A stretch of 23,626 bases of DNA from Treponema sp. (GCA_017453705.1 JAFTEK010000107.1:1-23626); one strand, 5' to 3'; shown: positions 15,323 through 23,591, counted from the first letter of the stretch. Notes: generated from the sequence alone by a model not told the origin. Made by a program: numbers and translations.

Positions 15323-15351
15323 ATATTACGACAAAAACATAGGAAGGTAAA
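15323..15351 (-). promoter_or_regulatory. Promoter of the tex-murD operon
   Basis: Minus-strand -35 TTTACC (15351-15346) and -10 TAATAT (15328-15323) with a 17-bp spacer. The predicted start near 15316 leaves a leader of about 24 bases carrying AGGA before the ATG at 15292. The stretch 15352-15453 upstream has no gene, only fragments resembling the CAG-rich intergenic repeats. Confidence 0.5.
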
Positions 15352-15453
15352 GGGGGGCGGACAGGCACGGCAGTGCTGGAGTTTCTGATAGTCTTGAGCA
15401 GACGGATACGGCAGTACGGACAGCCAGTGCTAGCGTTTGGTTTCCTGCCAGCC

Positions 15454-16041
15454 TCAGCGAAAAGGTTTCCAGTGGGACTCGTCCGCAAAAGCCAGCATCT
15501 GGCTGTCACCTGAGCTATCCCCATAGGCTACAAGACGGTAATTTTCTCTGTCGGGAAAAAGGCTCTGTATCCTGCGGACTTTCTCCTGTCCTTTACAGTT
15601 GGCTCCGACAAAGCGGCCTGTCAGATGACCGCCAGAGTCAATCTCAGGAACAGTAGCTTGCACCTGCACTTTGTGTCCGTCCATGAATTCCACGATGTAA
15701 TTTTTTATGCTTGCGCTGACTATGAGGACGGGGCTTTTTTGGCTGGCTTCCTGTATGCAGTTGAGTCCGCCTTCCCGCAACAGGCTCTTGTTGGCCTGTG
15801 CAAAAGCCCGGCATCTTGTGTTGAATTCTTGGGCTGTCATGCCCTTGAAGCATCTGGCAAAAAGTCTCTCCTTGGTCTCTTGCAGGCTTATCCTGTGCAA
15901 GAGCATCGCGATGACTGACGGAATCAAAAGCAGGAGATAAAGGGCAAATTTCACATACCCCACAGAATAAAGCAGGAAGGCAAAGAAAGTGTCTTTTGTC
16001 GTGAGCGTCCCGTCAAAGTCAAACGCATATACAGTCTGCAA
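15454..16041 (-). CDS. HAD-superfamily (IB) phosphatase, linked to the prenyltransferase
   Basis: The 195-residue product carries all HAD motifs: FDFDGTLT (nucleophile Asp8, acid Asp10), LIVSAS (motif II), KGQEKVRRI (motif III Lys) and YGDSSGDSQML (motif IV). It belongs to the PSPase-like IB group and ends in the usual ADESHWKPFR tail, so it is complete. Residues about 25-50 form a hydrophobic cap segment that could contact the membrane. The start is a TTG at 16041, one base after the stop of the UbiA gene, with ribosome site GGGGGAG supplied by the poly-G tract. By context it is proposed to remove the 5-phosphate from polyprenyl-phosphate phosphoribose made by its neighbour. That role is inference from linkage and from known HAD-UbiA fusions. 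Confidence 0.85.
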   Translation of the reverse strand: MQTVYAFDFDGTLTTKDTFFAFLLYSVGYVKFALYLLLLIPSVIAMLLHRISLQETKERLFARCFKGMTAQEFNTRCRAFAQANKSLLREGGLNCIQEASQKSPVLIVSASIKNYIVEFMDGHKVQVQATVPEIDSGGHLTGRFVGANCKGQEKVRRIQSLFPDRENYRLVAYGDSSGDSQMLAFADESHWKPFR

Positions 16042-16042
16042 G

Positions 16043-17002
16043 CTATGCTCCCCCCCCTATTGTAATTAACTCATCAGTGATGAACCAGTGCAACCAAGGA
16101 ATCGGAACTATCATCAGCACGATAAAAAGCACTATAAGGGCAAAGACATAAGCCATCAGCTTTTTCTCGTGATATAGTTTTTCCGGCTTTTGCACTGCGG
16201 AGTCTTCTTTGAACGCAAGGTAAAAGTAATAGCAGAACAAGCCCATGAAGGCAGGAATAAAAAGAATCAGCTCTATCCTGTACTTGAGCAGGAAGATACC
16301 GGTGAAGAAAACCGAGCATAGGGCATAGAAAAAGGCACTTATGAGCAGGGATTTTTCTGTGTAATAGGCGAATGACTTCCTGTAAAGCTTGGCAAGCTTT
16401 GCGTCTCCTATCATGCGGAACTCGGCGAATCGTTTTGTTGCCATAAGGAATGCACCGCACATCCAGTAGCCCAGTATGATACTTACCGGGGGCAGGGTGT
16501 TGGCTGAGATGATGAACCAGCCTAAAAGCAGGCGTATTGCATTGTTGACAGATTCTGAAAGGACATCAAGGATGGGGATGTCCTTGGTTCTGACAGGCTT
16601 GACGTTGTAGAGCAAGCCCATAAACCATAGAAAAGCTACGGATATAAGGAACATCCGCCCTACTAAAAAGCCTGTGCATAAACCTAAAACGGATAGTATG
16701 CCCCATAAAGCCCACACGATGCTTCCTTTTAGCCCGGCTGTTACCGCAGGTCTGTTTTTCTTTGTCGGATGAAAGCGGTCGAATTCCGCGTCTAGCCATT
16801 CATTGATGCTGTAGTTGGCGGATGCGACAAGACAGGTGGAGATGAAGCCCATGACGAACCTGCACAGGAGGCTTTTGCCTTCATCTGAATTCAGGATGTT
16901 TGCGCCTGTATGTGTCAGCAGCAGGGCGGCCACGCTTCCCGGCACTATAAAAAGCTGCTTAATCCAGTGGTCTGGACGCATTATCTTCACGTACTTGTTC
17001 AT
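16043..17002 (-). CDS. UbiA-family polyprenyl-phosphate phosphoribosyltransferase-like enzyme
   Basis: The 319-residue membrane protein has about eight to nine hydrophobic segments. The first Asp-rich motif reads NEWLDAEFDRFHPTKKNRP (67-85), matching the NDxxDxxxDxxHPxKxxRP form of mycobacterial Rv3806c (decaprenyl-phosphate 5-phosphoribosyltransferase) rather than the quinone or haem branch. The second conserved region has YNVKPVRTKDIPILDVLSES and NAIRLLLGW, then ATKRFAEFR, again as in that group. It is predicted to move phosphoribose from PRPP to a polyprenyl phosphate at the inner membrane. The HAD phosphatase gene follows with one base between, and a GT-C glycosyltransferase lies divergent. 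An 8-G tract encodes part of the last residues (IGGGA). No strong promoter was found in front of the ATG. Confidence 0.85.
   Translation of the reverse strand: MNKYVKIMRPDHWIKQLFIVPGSVAALLLTHTGANILNSDEGKSLLCRFVMGFISTCLVASANYSINEWLDAEFDRFHPTKKNRPAVTAGLKGSIVWALWGILSVLGLCTGFLVGRMFLISVAFLWFMGLLYNVKPVRTKDIPILDVLSESVNNAIRLLLGWFIISANTLPPVSIILGYWMCGAFLMATKRFAEFRMIGDAKLAKLYRKSFAYYTEKSLLISAFFYALCSVFFTGIFLLKYRIELILFIPAFMGLFCYYFYLAFKEDSAVQKPEKLYHEKKLMAYVFALIVLFIVLMIVPIPWLHWFITDELITIGGGA
16050..16057 (-). repeat. Poly-G tract (8 G) at the UbiA-HAD junction
   Basis: Eight G lie four codons from the end of the UbiA gene. Read with 8 G the codons are GGG GGG GGA GCA TAG. With 7 G they become GGG GGG GAG CAT AGC TTG, which removes the stop and enters the HAD frame at its own TTG start. 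Confidence 0.85.
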
Positions 17003-17054
17003 TCTTTAACCCTGATTGCTTTATGCTAGCAGAAAAACAGAAAAAAAGCTAGGG

Positions 17055-17084
17055 TTGACAACAGAAAAGCTTGTGCGATACACT
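17055..17084 (+). promoter_or_regulatory. Promoter of the GT-C glycosyltransferase gene
   Basis: A consensus -35 TTGACA (17055-17060) and -10 TACACT (17079-17084) are 18 bp apart. The leader of about 25 bases carries AGAAGG seven bases before the ATG at 17117. A GCTAGC/GCTAG pair at 17024-17029 and 17048-17052 in the divergent gap could be an operator, but this is weak. Confidence 0.6.
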
Positions 17085-17116
17085 GATAAAGGATATCTAT
17101 AAAAAAAGAAGGCAGT

Positions 17117-18925
17117 ATGAGCATTATGTTTGATGATAAGCGTGGCAAAAGATTAGCTTTTGCGGTCTGTGGGGCGGTCATTTTCTTTGCCCTCTTTTTC
17201 CTGCTGCCGCCTGTGCAAGCTCTTTTCATTTCTGCCGGCGAAAGGCTGAAGGGCAGGGCGTTGAACCACGAGCACTGGCATAGGGAATTGTCAACGGTTG
17301 CCGTTTGTGTCATCCTTTTTTCTTCTATAATAGCCGCACTCTTCCGCTATGCAATCAGGTTCAAAAGCCTTGCGGATATGACCGCTTCTATAAACGAAAG
17401 ACGGACAGGCAGCTTTTTTATTGCGGCTGTATTCTTCCTGCTGGCGTTCTTGGGCGGCTTTGCATACATAACGAGCGGGCACGACTGGGGGGATGATTTT
17501 GCGGAGTACATTTTACAGGGGGTTTCCATTGCGGACGGCACTTATGCAACGGAGCATATAGGAAACGGCATCTTTTTCATCTATCCGCACGGCTTTCCCC
17601 TGTTGATTGCGGCTGTATACAAAGTTTTTGGCTTGAATCTTTTTGCATTTAAAATGATAAGCGTAGTCCTGTATGCGGCCTTTGTTTCTATATTCTTTTT
17701 GTTTTGTGACAAGAGGCTTAAGCGTCTTACCGCAGTGACATTGGCTTTCCTTTTTGCGTTCAGCCCCTGTTTTTACAAGCTTTTGGACTGTATCCTCTCT
17801 GATGTTTCCAACCTGTTGTTTACGTTTATCAGCCTGTACTTGATGTCACAGTTCTTTATGGACGATACAAGCGGTAGAAGAAAAACACTGTATTCATTTG
17901 CCATAGGCTTTTTTTCATTCTGTGCCTATATATGCCGTGACAGCGGTATCGTGCTTCCCTGTACCCTTGCGGCCATGCAGGTCCTTCATCTGGCAGGAAG
18001 GCTCTCCCATGTAAAAAAGGGCGGCGTGGACTTCCGCAATATACTGATTCATATTCTGCCGTATATAGTCTTTTTTGCATTGAGTTTTTTTGTGAACGAT
18101 GTTCTTCTTGCCTGTCCGGAGAGGAAGCAGACCGATATCTTCCGTTCCCTGAGTCCTGTCACTGTCATGACAAACTGCCTTTATTATTTCAAAGTAATCT
18201 CCTACTTTTTTTACCCGCGTTTTATATGGTTTGCCATCTTCACTGCTATAGCTTGGGCAATGGTAAAGTTTGCACGTCAAGATGGTGTTCTTCTCGTATA
18301 CTTTCTGGGTATTATGGGCTTGTATATAATTTGGCCGACTGACCAGGGCATCCGCTATGTTGCATCTGCGCTGCCTGTCCTGATGTTTTTTGCAGGCAGG
18401 GCAGTTGAGCTGTTGGTGGGCGTAGAAGAATTCAGCGGTGATGCACGTTCTTCCCGGCCTATGTTCGTGTTTACCTGGCAGTCCTACGTGCTTCTCGCCG
18501 CCCTGTTCTGTGCCAGCTCCTTGTCGGTCTGCCTTGTTGCCGATGCCCGCAACTGTATGTCAGGAAGGTATCTTGCCAATGGCAGCTACACGAAGGAAGC
18601 TGTTGAGATGTACCAGTATATAAATGACGAGCTTTCTGATGACGAGAGCATCTTTTTCTTTAAGCCCAGGTTGCTGTTTATGGAAACCGGGAATGTCACT
18701 GTCAATTATATGTCTGCCCCAGGGCAGAAGATGGATATGTCATTTGACTACTACCTGCACACTTTTGACCACGGATACGGACAGCTTATTTCTGACGGGC
18801 AGGCACAAGCGGACTCGTTCGACATTGAAGGCTGTGAATTTGTCTGCGTCCATGAGAACGCGAGCATGAAGCTCTTCCGGAAGCTCCAAGGCAATCCCTG
18901 GAAACCGGGGCTGCCCAGTCGTTAG
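17117..18925 (+). CDS. GT-C fold membrane glycosyltransferase (PMT/ArnT-like)
   Basis: The 602-residue integral membrane protein has about 11-13 hydrophobic segments followed by a soluble C-terminal part. The first large outer loop contains SGHDWGDDFAEYI (120-132); the DD at 126-127 is the catalytic-type acidic pair of GT39/ArnT-like enzymes, which take sugars from polyprenyl-phosphate donors on the outer side of the inner membrane. A FIYPHGFPLLIAAVYKVFG stretch follows, as in this superfamily. Divergent transcription from the UbiA/HAD pair suggests that it uses the furanosyl-phosphopolyprenol which that pair may make; this is inference. Acceptor (protein, lipid or glycan) is unknown. The ATG at 17117 has AGAAGG upstream. 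Confidence 0.8.
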   Translation: MSIMFDDKRGKRLAFAVCGAVIFFALFFLLPPVQALFISAGERLKGRALNHEHWHRELSTVAVCVILFSSIIAALFRYAIRFKSLADMTASINERRTGSFFIAAVFFLLAFLGGFAYITSGHDWGDDFAEYILQGVSIADGTYATEHIGNGIFFIYPHGFPLLIAAVYKVFGLNLFAFKMISVVLYAAFVSIFFLFCDKRLKRLTAVTLAFLFAFSPCFYKLLDCILSDVSNLLFTFISLYLMSQFFMDDTSGRRKTLYSFAIGFFSFCAYICRDSGIVLPCTLAAMQVLHLAGRLSHVKKGGVDFRNILIHILPYIVFFALSFFVNDVLLACPERKQTDIFRSLSPVTVMTNCLYYFKVISYFFYPRFIWFAIFTAIAWAMVKFARQDGVLLVYFLGIMGLYIIWPTDQGIRYVASALPVLMFFAGRAVELLVGVEEFSGDARSSRPMFVFTWQSYVLLAALFCASSLSVCLVADARNCMSGRYLANGSYTKEAVEMYQYINDELSDDESIFFFKPRLLFMETGNVTVNYMSAPGQKMDMSFDYYLHTFDHGYGQLISDGQAQADSFDIEGCEFVCVHENASMKLFRKLQGNPWKPGLPSR

Positions 18926-18951
18926 GGCGGCTGTCTCAGTAGTATTCACGT

Positions 18952-19947
18952 CTACAGCTTGTCCTCTATTTCGTCGCTCCTCTCGAACACCAGCACATCA
19001 TTCAGGCGGATTATGTCGCTGGCTTTGGCATAGCTCCTTCTTCCGTCACGATATACAAGCAGGATGCGGATATCAGAGTCTCGTTCTATCTTGGAAACTT
19101 TCTTGCCAATCCAGGAGCTGTCCAAGTTGACGATGATTTCTTCCAGTTTGAGTGAGCGGTCATTAAAAGGGTTGGAAACATTGGTGTACTCTTCCACAAA
19201 TCCTGCTGATATGATACCGGTGGGTATGGCGACAGTCAGGACTCCAAGGATTGCCGTTATACCTCCCATGAGCCTGCCTATTGCCGTTATGGGGTATATG
19301 TCACCGTAGCCTATTGTCAGCAGTGTTGCGATGCTCCACCATAGGCCGGAGAATGCGTTGCCGAATGCTTCTGGCTGGGCTTCGTGCTCGGTGCTGTAAA
19401 TGCAGAGGGAAGATGCCATCATCAGTATGAAGATGATGAAAAGAGATGATGTGAGCTGGTTCTTCTTTTTTACGATTACATCTCGAATGACGGCGAATGA
19501 ATCGTAGTATGCGTTTATCCTGAACAGGCGGAGGATTCGCACCACCCTGAGCATCCTGAATGCGACAAATCCGTTCAGGAAGAACATGGGCAGTATGGTC
19601 AGAAGGTCTACAATTCCATAAAAGCTTTTGATAAAGCGAATTCGCGAGCTGACGGGGCCTTCATCCGGGTACAGGAAGTCTGCCGTCCAAATTCGGAGTA
19701 TGTATTCCACGATAAAGACAGCGGTTGTGAAGATTTCTAAAGCGACAAACAGCGTTTCGTAAGAGTTCAGGCTTTCAAACGTTCGCATGAACAAGACTGC
19801 GATGTTAAGAAGTATCATCAATATGATGAAAAAGTCGAACGCTCTGGACGGAAGGTCGTTTACCTGTCCTATCTGTATTATGTCGAAAATCCTTCTTCTG
19901 CGGCTAGTGGCGGGGGAAGAATCTTTTTTGCTGTCCTTTGTTGCCAT
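18952..19947 (-). CDS. Voltage-gated potassium channel subunit with C-terminal RCK-C-like domain
   Basis: The 331-residue protein is a six-transmembrane Kv-type channel. The cytoplasmic N-terminus is basic (SRRRR). S1-S3 lie at about 37-125. The S4 sensor has five Arg at every third position (131, 134, 137, 140, 143). The pore has GLWWSIATLLTIGYGDIYP with the K+ filter TIGYGD at 211-216. S6 is followed by a coupling segment and a C-terminal domain of about 65 residues (LDSSWIGKKVSKIERDSDIR to IRLNDVLVFERSDE) like the TrkA-C/RCK-C fold, suggesting ligand control. The gene converges on the glycosyltransferase gene with 26 bases between and no terminator seen. The ATG lies only nine bases from the -10 box, so the mRNA is probably leaderless. 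Confidence 0.93.
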   Translation of the reverse strand: MATKDSKKDSSPATSRRRRIFDIIQIGQVNDLPSRAFDFFIILMILLNIAVLFMRTFESLNSYETLFVALEIFTTAVFIVEYILRIWTADFLYPDEGPVSSRIRFIKSFYGIVDLLTILPMFFLNGFVAFRMLRVVRILRLFRINAYYDSFAVIRDVIVKKKNQLTSSLFIIFILMMASSLCIYSTEHEAQPEAFGNAFSGLWWSIATLLTIGYGDIYPITAIGRLMGGITAILGVLTVAIPTGIISAGFVEEYTNVSNPFNDRSLKLEEIIVNLDSSWIGKKVSKIERDSDIRILLVYRDGRRSYAKASDIIRLNDVLVFERSDEIEDKL

Positions 19948-19955
19948 TTCTGTCC

Positions 19956-19984
19956 ATTTTACACGGAAAAAGCGTTTATAACAA
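19956..19984 (-). promoter_or_regulatory. Promoter of the K+ channel gene, near-leaderless
   Basis: Minus-strand -35 TTGTTA (19984-19979) and -10 TAAAAT (19961-19956) have a 17-bp spacer. The predicted start is at about 19949, next to the ATG at 19947, and no ribosome site could fit on such a transcript. Confidence 0.6.
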
Positions 19985-20006
19985 GTTCGAAGCAGGAATT
20001 GTAGTT

Positions 20007-20026
20007 TTCAAAATTCGAGTTTTGAA
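20007..20026. other. Perfect 7-bp inverted repeat in the channel-purA divergent gap
   Basis: TTCAAAA (20007-20013) and TTTTGAA (20020-20026) flank a six-base loop. No T tract follows in either direction, so it could be an operator or a weak hairpin. Further right, 20080-20099 (GTTGTCCGCATCGCTGACAG) matches 3164-3183 with two differences. The gap 19985-20145 holds no gene that I can support. Confidence 0.4.
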
Positions 20027-20145
20027 GGCACCCGGGCAGGAGACTTTCAGCCATTCTGATTGTCATCTGTCAGCCCCCTGGTTGTCCGCATCGCTGACAG
20101 AGGCACAAGCTAACGAACTACCTATAGAATCATTTCATACTTTGT

Positions 20146-20153
20146 GTTATAGT
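20146..20153 (+). promoter_or_regulatory. Extended -10 promoter of purA
   Basis: TATAGT at 20148-20153 with a TG just upstream (20145-20146) is a plausible -10; the -35 (TAGAAT, 20125-20130) is poor. The leader has AGGAG at 20182-20186, six bases from the ATG. No purine riboswitch fold was recognised. Confidence 0.4.
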
Positions 20154-20192
20154 AAAGGGGTCTGATTGACTTCTATATTACAGGAGATTCTG

Positions 20193-21425
20193 ATGAAGGT
20201 CGTTATTATCGGTGCCCAGTGGGGTGATGAAGGTAAGGGAAAAATCGTGGACTACCTGGCCCAAGATGCAAAGCACGTCGTCCGTTATGCGGGCGGGCCC
20301 AATGCGGGGCACACGATTGTCGTGGACGGAAAGAAAATCGCCCTCCACCAGGTGCCGAGCGGCATACTGTACTCCAACAAGACGGTGTTCCTTGGCGCGG
20401 GCATGGTGCTGGATCCAGAGGCTTTCTTCGATGAGCTCCAGATGCTCAAAGACAACGGAATCAACTGGGAAGGCCGCGTGTTCATATCCGACAGGACGCA
20501 GATTATCCTGCCCCGCTACCGGCGGATGGACAAGGAGCGCGATGCCCAGCGCAAGAGGCCGATAGGCACGACCGGGCGGGGAATAGGAATCGCCTACTCC
20601 GAGAAGGCACAGCGAGACGGACTGCGCCTTGCCGACCTGGACTGGGCGGAGAAGATGGCCGAATATGACGGCGAGGACAAGGAATATCTGGACAAATACA
20701 AGGACAGGCTGCTTGCGATGAGGGTTGACCTGACCGAGCGGATGTGGGCTTTCCGTGAGGACAACATCCTCTTTGAGGGAGCGCAGGGCGCGATGCTGGA
20801 CATAGACAGCGGAACCTACCCCTACGTTTCTTCCGGGGCTAGTTGTGCGGCAGGGGCTGCGACAGGCTGCGGAATCGGCCCGCACGACATAGACAAGGTT
20901 ATGGGCGTGTTCAAGGCTTACGAGACCCGCGTGGGCAACGGTCCCATGCCCTCCGAGTTCAACGAGGCGGATGCTGCGGAAAGCGAGCTGTGCAAGTACG
21001 TGCGCGACACGGGCAACGAGTACGGCGTCACCACCGGGCGGGCACGCCGCTGCGGCTACTTGGATCTGGTTGCCCTCCGCTATGCCTGCCGGGTCAACTC
21101 AATCGACGGCCTCGTGCTGACCCACATCGACATCTACGACGCGATGGATCAGATAGAAGCCTGTGTCGCATACGACATTGACGGCAAGATTGTGACCGAC
21201 TTCCCCGCCAGCGTGGAGAAGCTGAACAAGGCCAAGCCCGTGCTGGAGAAGTTCAAGGGCTGGAAGGCCGAGCTCAAGGACTGCAAGAGCTACGACAAGC
21301 TGCCCGAGAACGCCAAGAAGTACATAGATTATATAGAAGCTTTCACGGGAACCAGCGTGGACATCATCTCCGTGGGCGCAGACCGCAACGAGACGATTAT
21401 CCGCAAGGAACCCTGGAAGAAGTAG
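20193..21425 (+). CDS. purA: Adenylosuccinate synthetase
   Basis: PurA makes adenylosuccinate from IMP, aspartate and GTP, the committed step to AMP. The 410-residue protein begins MKVVIIGAQWGDEGKGKIVD, the family signature with the GTP loop, and has GGPNAGHTI, the IGTTGRGIGIAYSEK segment, LFEGAQGAMLDIDSGTYPYV, RVGNGPMPSEF, the TTGRARRCGYLDL loop and a C-terminal ISVGADRNETI guanine-binding motif. I chose the ATG at 20193, with AGGAG six bases upstream; an upstream TTG at 20166 would add nine residues without support. The gene is GC-rich like its downstream neighbour, and a hairpin follows its stop. Confidence 0.97.
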   Translation: MKVVIIGAQWGDEGKGKIVDYLAQDAKHVVRYAGGPNAGHTIVVDGKKIALHQVPSGILYSNKTVFLGAGMVLDPEAFFDELQMLKDNGINWEGRVFISDRTQIILPRYRRMDKERDAQRKRPIGTTGRGIGIAYSEKAQRDGLRLADLDWAEKMAEYDGEDKEYLDKYKDRLLAMRVDLTERMWAFREDNILFEGAQGAMLDIDSGTYPYVSSGASCAAGAATGCGIGPHDIDKVMGVFKAYETRVGNGPMPSEFNEADAAESELCKYVRDTGNEYGVTTGRARRCGYLDLVALRYACRVNSIDGLVLTHIDIYDAMDQIEACVAYDIDGKIVTDFPASVEKLNKAKPVLEKFKGWKAELKDCKSYDKLPENAKKYIDYIEAFTGTSVDIISVGADRNETIIRKEPWKK

Positions 21426-21439
21426 CGGAATAAAACCTT

Positions 21440-21465
21440 GAAAAACTGCACTTTGCGCGTTTTTC
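21440..21465 (+). terminator. Hairpin after purA, possible weak terminator
   Basis: GAAAAAC (21440-21446) pairs with GTTTTTC (21459-21465), extended by GC/GC with one bulged T. The right arm itself carries five T. It may terminate or attenuate transcription into the DUF1015 gene. A TATAAA-like box near 21479 could restart transcription, but no good -35 fits. Confidence 0.45.
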
Positions 21466-21505
21466 TGGGGTAACTCCTATAAAACTCACGGAAGAAGCAT
21501 ATTAT

Positions 21506-22861
21506 ATGGAAGAATTCGATGAATTCGGCCTGAGCCTGCCCGAAATCCTGCTCCCCAAGGACAGGAATCTGGGCAGCTGGTCTGTCATTGCCTGCGACCA
21601 GTACACCCAGGACGAGGGCTACTGGAAGCGGGCGGAAGTCGCCGCCGGGGGCAAACCCTCCACGCTGAACCTCATTCTGCCGGAGGTCTACCTGTCTCGC
21701 CCGGACAAGGCAGAGAGGATTGCCCGCATAAAAAAGACGATGGCCGCCTACCTTGCGGGCGGGGTCTTTGATGCGCCCGAGACCGAGGCCGTCTACGTGG
21801 AGCGGACGACGGCGTTCGGCAGGGTCAGGCACGGGCTTGTCATCGCAGTCGATTTGGAGGACTACGAGTGGAAGCCGGGCAGCCGTGCCCTCATCCGGGC
21901 GACCGAGGCGACCATCCCGGAGAGGATTCCCCCGCGCAAGGAGATACGCACTGGTGCACCGCTTGAAAGCCCCCACATCATGCTGCTTGTGGACGACCCC
22001 TCGCGCTTGCTTGTCGAAGGAACTGGTGAACTGGTCAAATCCGATGCTGCTGCGAAAGGCGGTACAACAGGCGGCGGCGTGCCGTTATACGATGGCGACC
22101 TTATGCTCGCATCCGGACACATCACGGGCTGGGCGGTCAAGGGGGAAAAAGCCCTCTCTCACCTGCACAAAGCCCTGTCCGCGCTCAAGGAAGCCGGATG
22201 TTCTGACGACGGCAGCGTCTTCCTCTTCGCGGTGGGCGACGGCAATCACTCGCTCGCCACAGCCAAGGCGGTCTGGGACGAGTACAAGGCGAAGAGCGGG
22301 CTGAGCGGGGCTGAGTTTGAGAACTGCCCCGTGCGCTATGCCCTTGTGGAAATCGTGAACATCTATGACAGCGGGCTTACTTTCGAGCCGATTCACCGGG
22401 TTGTCCTTGGCGACGAGGTGAACCCCGACGGCCTCATCGCGAATCTTGAAAAGGCATTGGGCGGCAGCCACCGGGATGTCGCCGATTCTGCCGCTCTTGA
22501 GGCGGCGGTCAAGGCCTCCAAGGCCTCGTTCGGATTCGTCTACATAGGCAAGGACGGCAGGCAGCACTTTACCCTGCTGGGGACTGGCATAACGGAGCTG
22601 GCGGTTAGCCGTTTGCAGCCCGCGCTGGACGACTACCTTTCCGGCAAGAACGACTTGGAGTTGGACTACATACACGGCGCGGACGAGGTGTTCCGTCTGG
22701 GCGGAGAGCCGGGTGCGGTCTCCATCATGCTGCCCCCCATCGCCAAGGACTCCTTCTTCGCGACAATCGCCGGGCGCGGCCCCCTTCCCCGCAAGAGCTT
22801 CTCTATGGGCGAGGCGAGCGAGAAACGCTTCTATCTGGAATGCAGGCGGCTGTTCGGGTAG
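21506..22861 (+). CDS. DUF1015 family protein
   Basis: The 451-residue cytoplasmic protein belongs to the DUF1015 family by its VIACDQYTQDEGYW start, the LILPEVYLSRPD segment, FGRVRHGLVIAVDLEDY, VGDGNHSLATAKAVW and the C-terminal YIHGADEVFRLGGE and FMMPP-like SIMLPPIAKDSFF regions. The biochemical activity of the family is not known to me; the conserved DGNHSLATA segment suggests a binding or catalytic site. The ATG at 21506 is preceded by GGAAGAAG at a rather long distance. The gene is GC-rich and ends one base before the PIN gene, which by contrast is AT-rich. Confidence 0.85.
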   Translation: MEEFDEFGLSLPEILLPKDRNLGSWSVIACDQYTQDEGYWKRAEVAAGGKPSTLNLILPEVYLSRPDKAERIARIKKTMAAYLAGGVFDAPETEAVYVERTTAFGRVRHGLVIAVDLEDYEWKPGSRALIRATEATIPERIPPRKEIRTGAPLESPHIMLLVDDPSRLLVEGTGELVKSDAAAKGGTTGGGVPLYDGDLMLASGHITGWAVKGEKALSHLHKALSALKEAGCSDDGSVFLFAVGDGNHSLATAKAVWDEYKAKSGLSGAEFENCPVRYALVEIVNIYDSGLTFEPIHRVVLGDEVNPDGLIANLEKALGGSHRDVADSAALEAAVKASKASFGFVYIGKDGRQHFTLLGTGITELAVSRLQPALDDYLSGKNDLELDYIHGADEVFRLGGEPGAVSIMLPPIAKDSFFATIAGRGPLPRKSFSMGEASEKRFYLECRRLFG

Positions 22862-22862
22862 T

Positions 22863-23369
22863 ATGCAGGTAGCTTTGAATAAAACAAAAGTCTATCTCGA
22901 TACCTCTGTAATCAGTTATCTTGAGCAGAAGGATGCCCCTGAGCAGATGCAGATAACCCGCAATGTGTGGGATACATTTAAAAGCGGGAAATATGATATC
23001 TATATATCAGATGTGGTTATTCGAGAGCTTTCAAAATGTTCTGACAGCCAGAAGCGTGCACTTTTGCTTTCTCATCTTGATGAGATCGATTACAAGTTGG
23101 TCGATGTCACACATGAGGTGTTTGCTTTCGCCGAACAGATGATAGATTTCGGTATCTTGAAGAAAAAGAGCTTTGACGATTGCCAGCATATAGCCGCAGC
23201 GGTCATTAGCAATTGTGATGTCATTATTTCATGGAACTTCAAGCATATCGTAAATTATGATACAATCAAAGGAATAAAGATTCTGACAACGACCGAAGGC
23301 TATAAAGACATTTTGATTTATTCACCGGAGGTATTCCAGTCGGAGAGGGAGGACGAGAATGGCAGTTGA
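22863..23369 (+). CDS. PIN-domain protein, likely toxin of a toxin-first module
   Basis: The 168-residue protein has the PIN fold acidic residues: Asp13 in VYLDTSVIS, Glu55 in VVIRELSK, Asp105-Asp106 in SFDDCQHIAAA, and an IISWNFKHIVN strand typical of this branch. I chose the ATG at 22863 because it starts just before the conserved first strand and one base after the DUF1015 stop; the longer open frame upstream is a shadow of DUF1015. The 3' end overlaps the next small gene by eleven bases. The composition is clearly more AT-rich than DUF1015, which fits insertion of an acquired module behind a core gene. RNase activity is inferred from the family. Confidence 0.85.
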   Translation: MQVALNKTKVYLDTSVISYLEQKDAPEQMQITRNVWDTFKSGKYDIYISDVVIRELSKCSDSQKRALLLSHLDEIDYKLVDVTHEVFAFAEQMIDFGILKKKSFDDCQHIAAAVISNCDVIISWNFKHIVNYDTIKGIKILTTTEGYKDILIYSPEVFQSEREDENGS

Positions 23370-23565
23370 TAGAGTCGAGGGAAAAGCTCCCGTTCTTTCC
23401 CCTCGTTTTGATGTTGAGGACATCAGAAAACTCCGTGAGTACAATTCACTCCGCCATATCAATATGACGGCTGAAGAAATCATTGCGGAAATCAAGGCCG
23501 ACACTGCTGACATTATCGAGCAGCTTGTAAAAAAAGGAAACGTCACAAGAATAGTGAGGGTATAA
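23359..23565 (+). CDS. Small protein, likely antitoxin of the PIN module
   Basis: This 68-residue protein overlaps the PIN gene and has a strong ribosome site (AGGGAGGA) just before its ATG at 23359. The N-terminal third is loop-like (GKAPVLSPRFDVEDIRKL). The C-terminal part, NMTAEEIIAEIKADTADI, is predicted helix. Similar small genes commonly follow PIN genes of this kind, in the reverse of the usual antitoxin-first order. No DNA-binding motif is obvious. The antitoxin role is inferred from position and size. Confidence 0.65.
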   Translation: MAVDRVEGKAPVLSPRFDVEDIRKLREYNSLRHINMTAEEIIAEIKADTADIIEQLVKKGNVTRIVRV

Positions 23566-23591
23566 GGACAAATCAGAAAATCCAGATTAGA

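Noticed and set aside
22713..22862. N-terminal extension of the PIN protein
   Set aside because: The 50 residues are Arg/Pro/Ser-rich out-of-frame reading of DUF1015; the PIN fold begins at the ATG at 22863.
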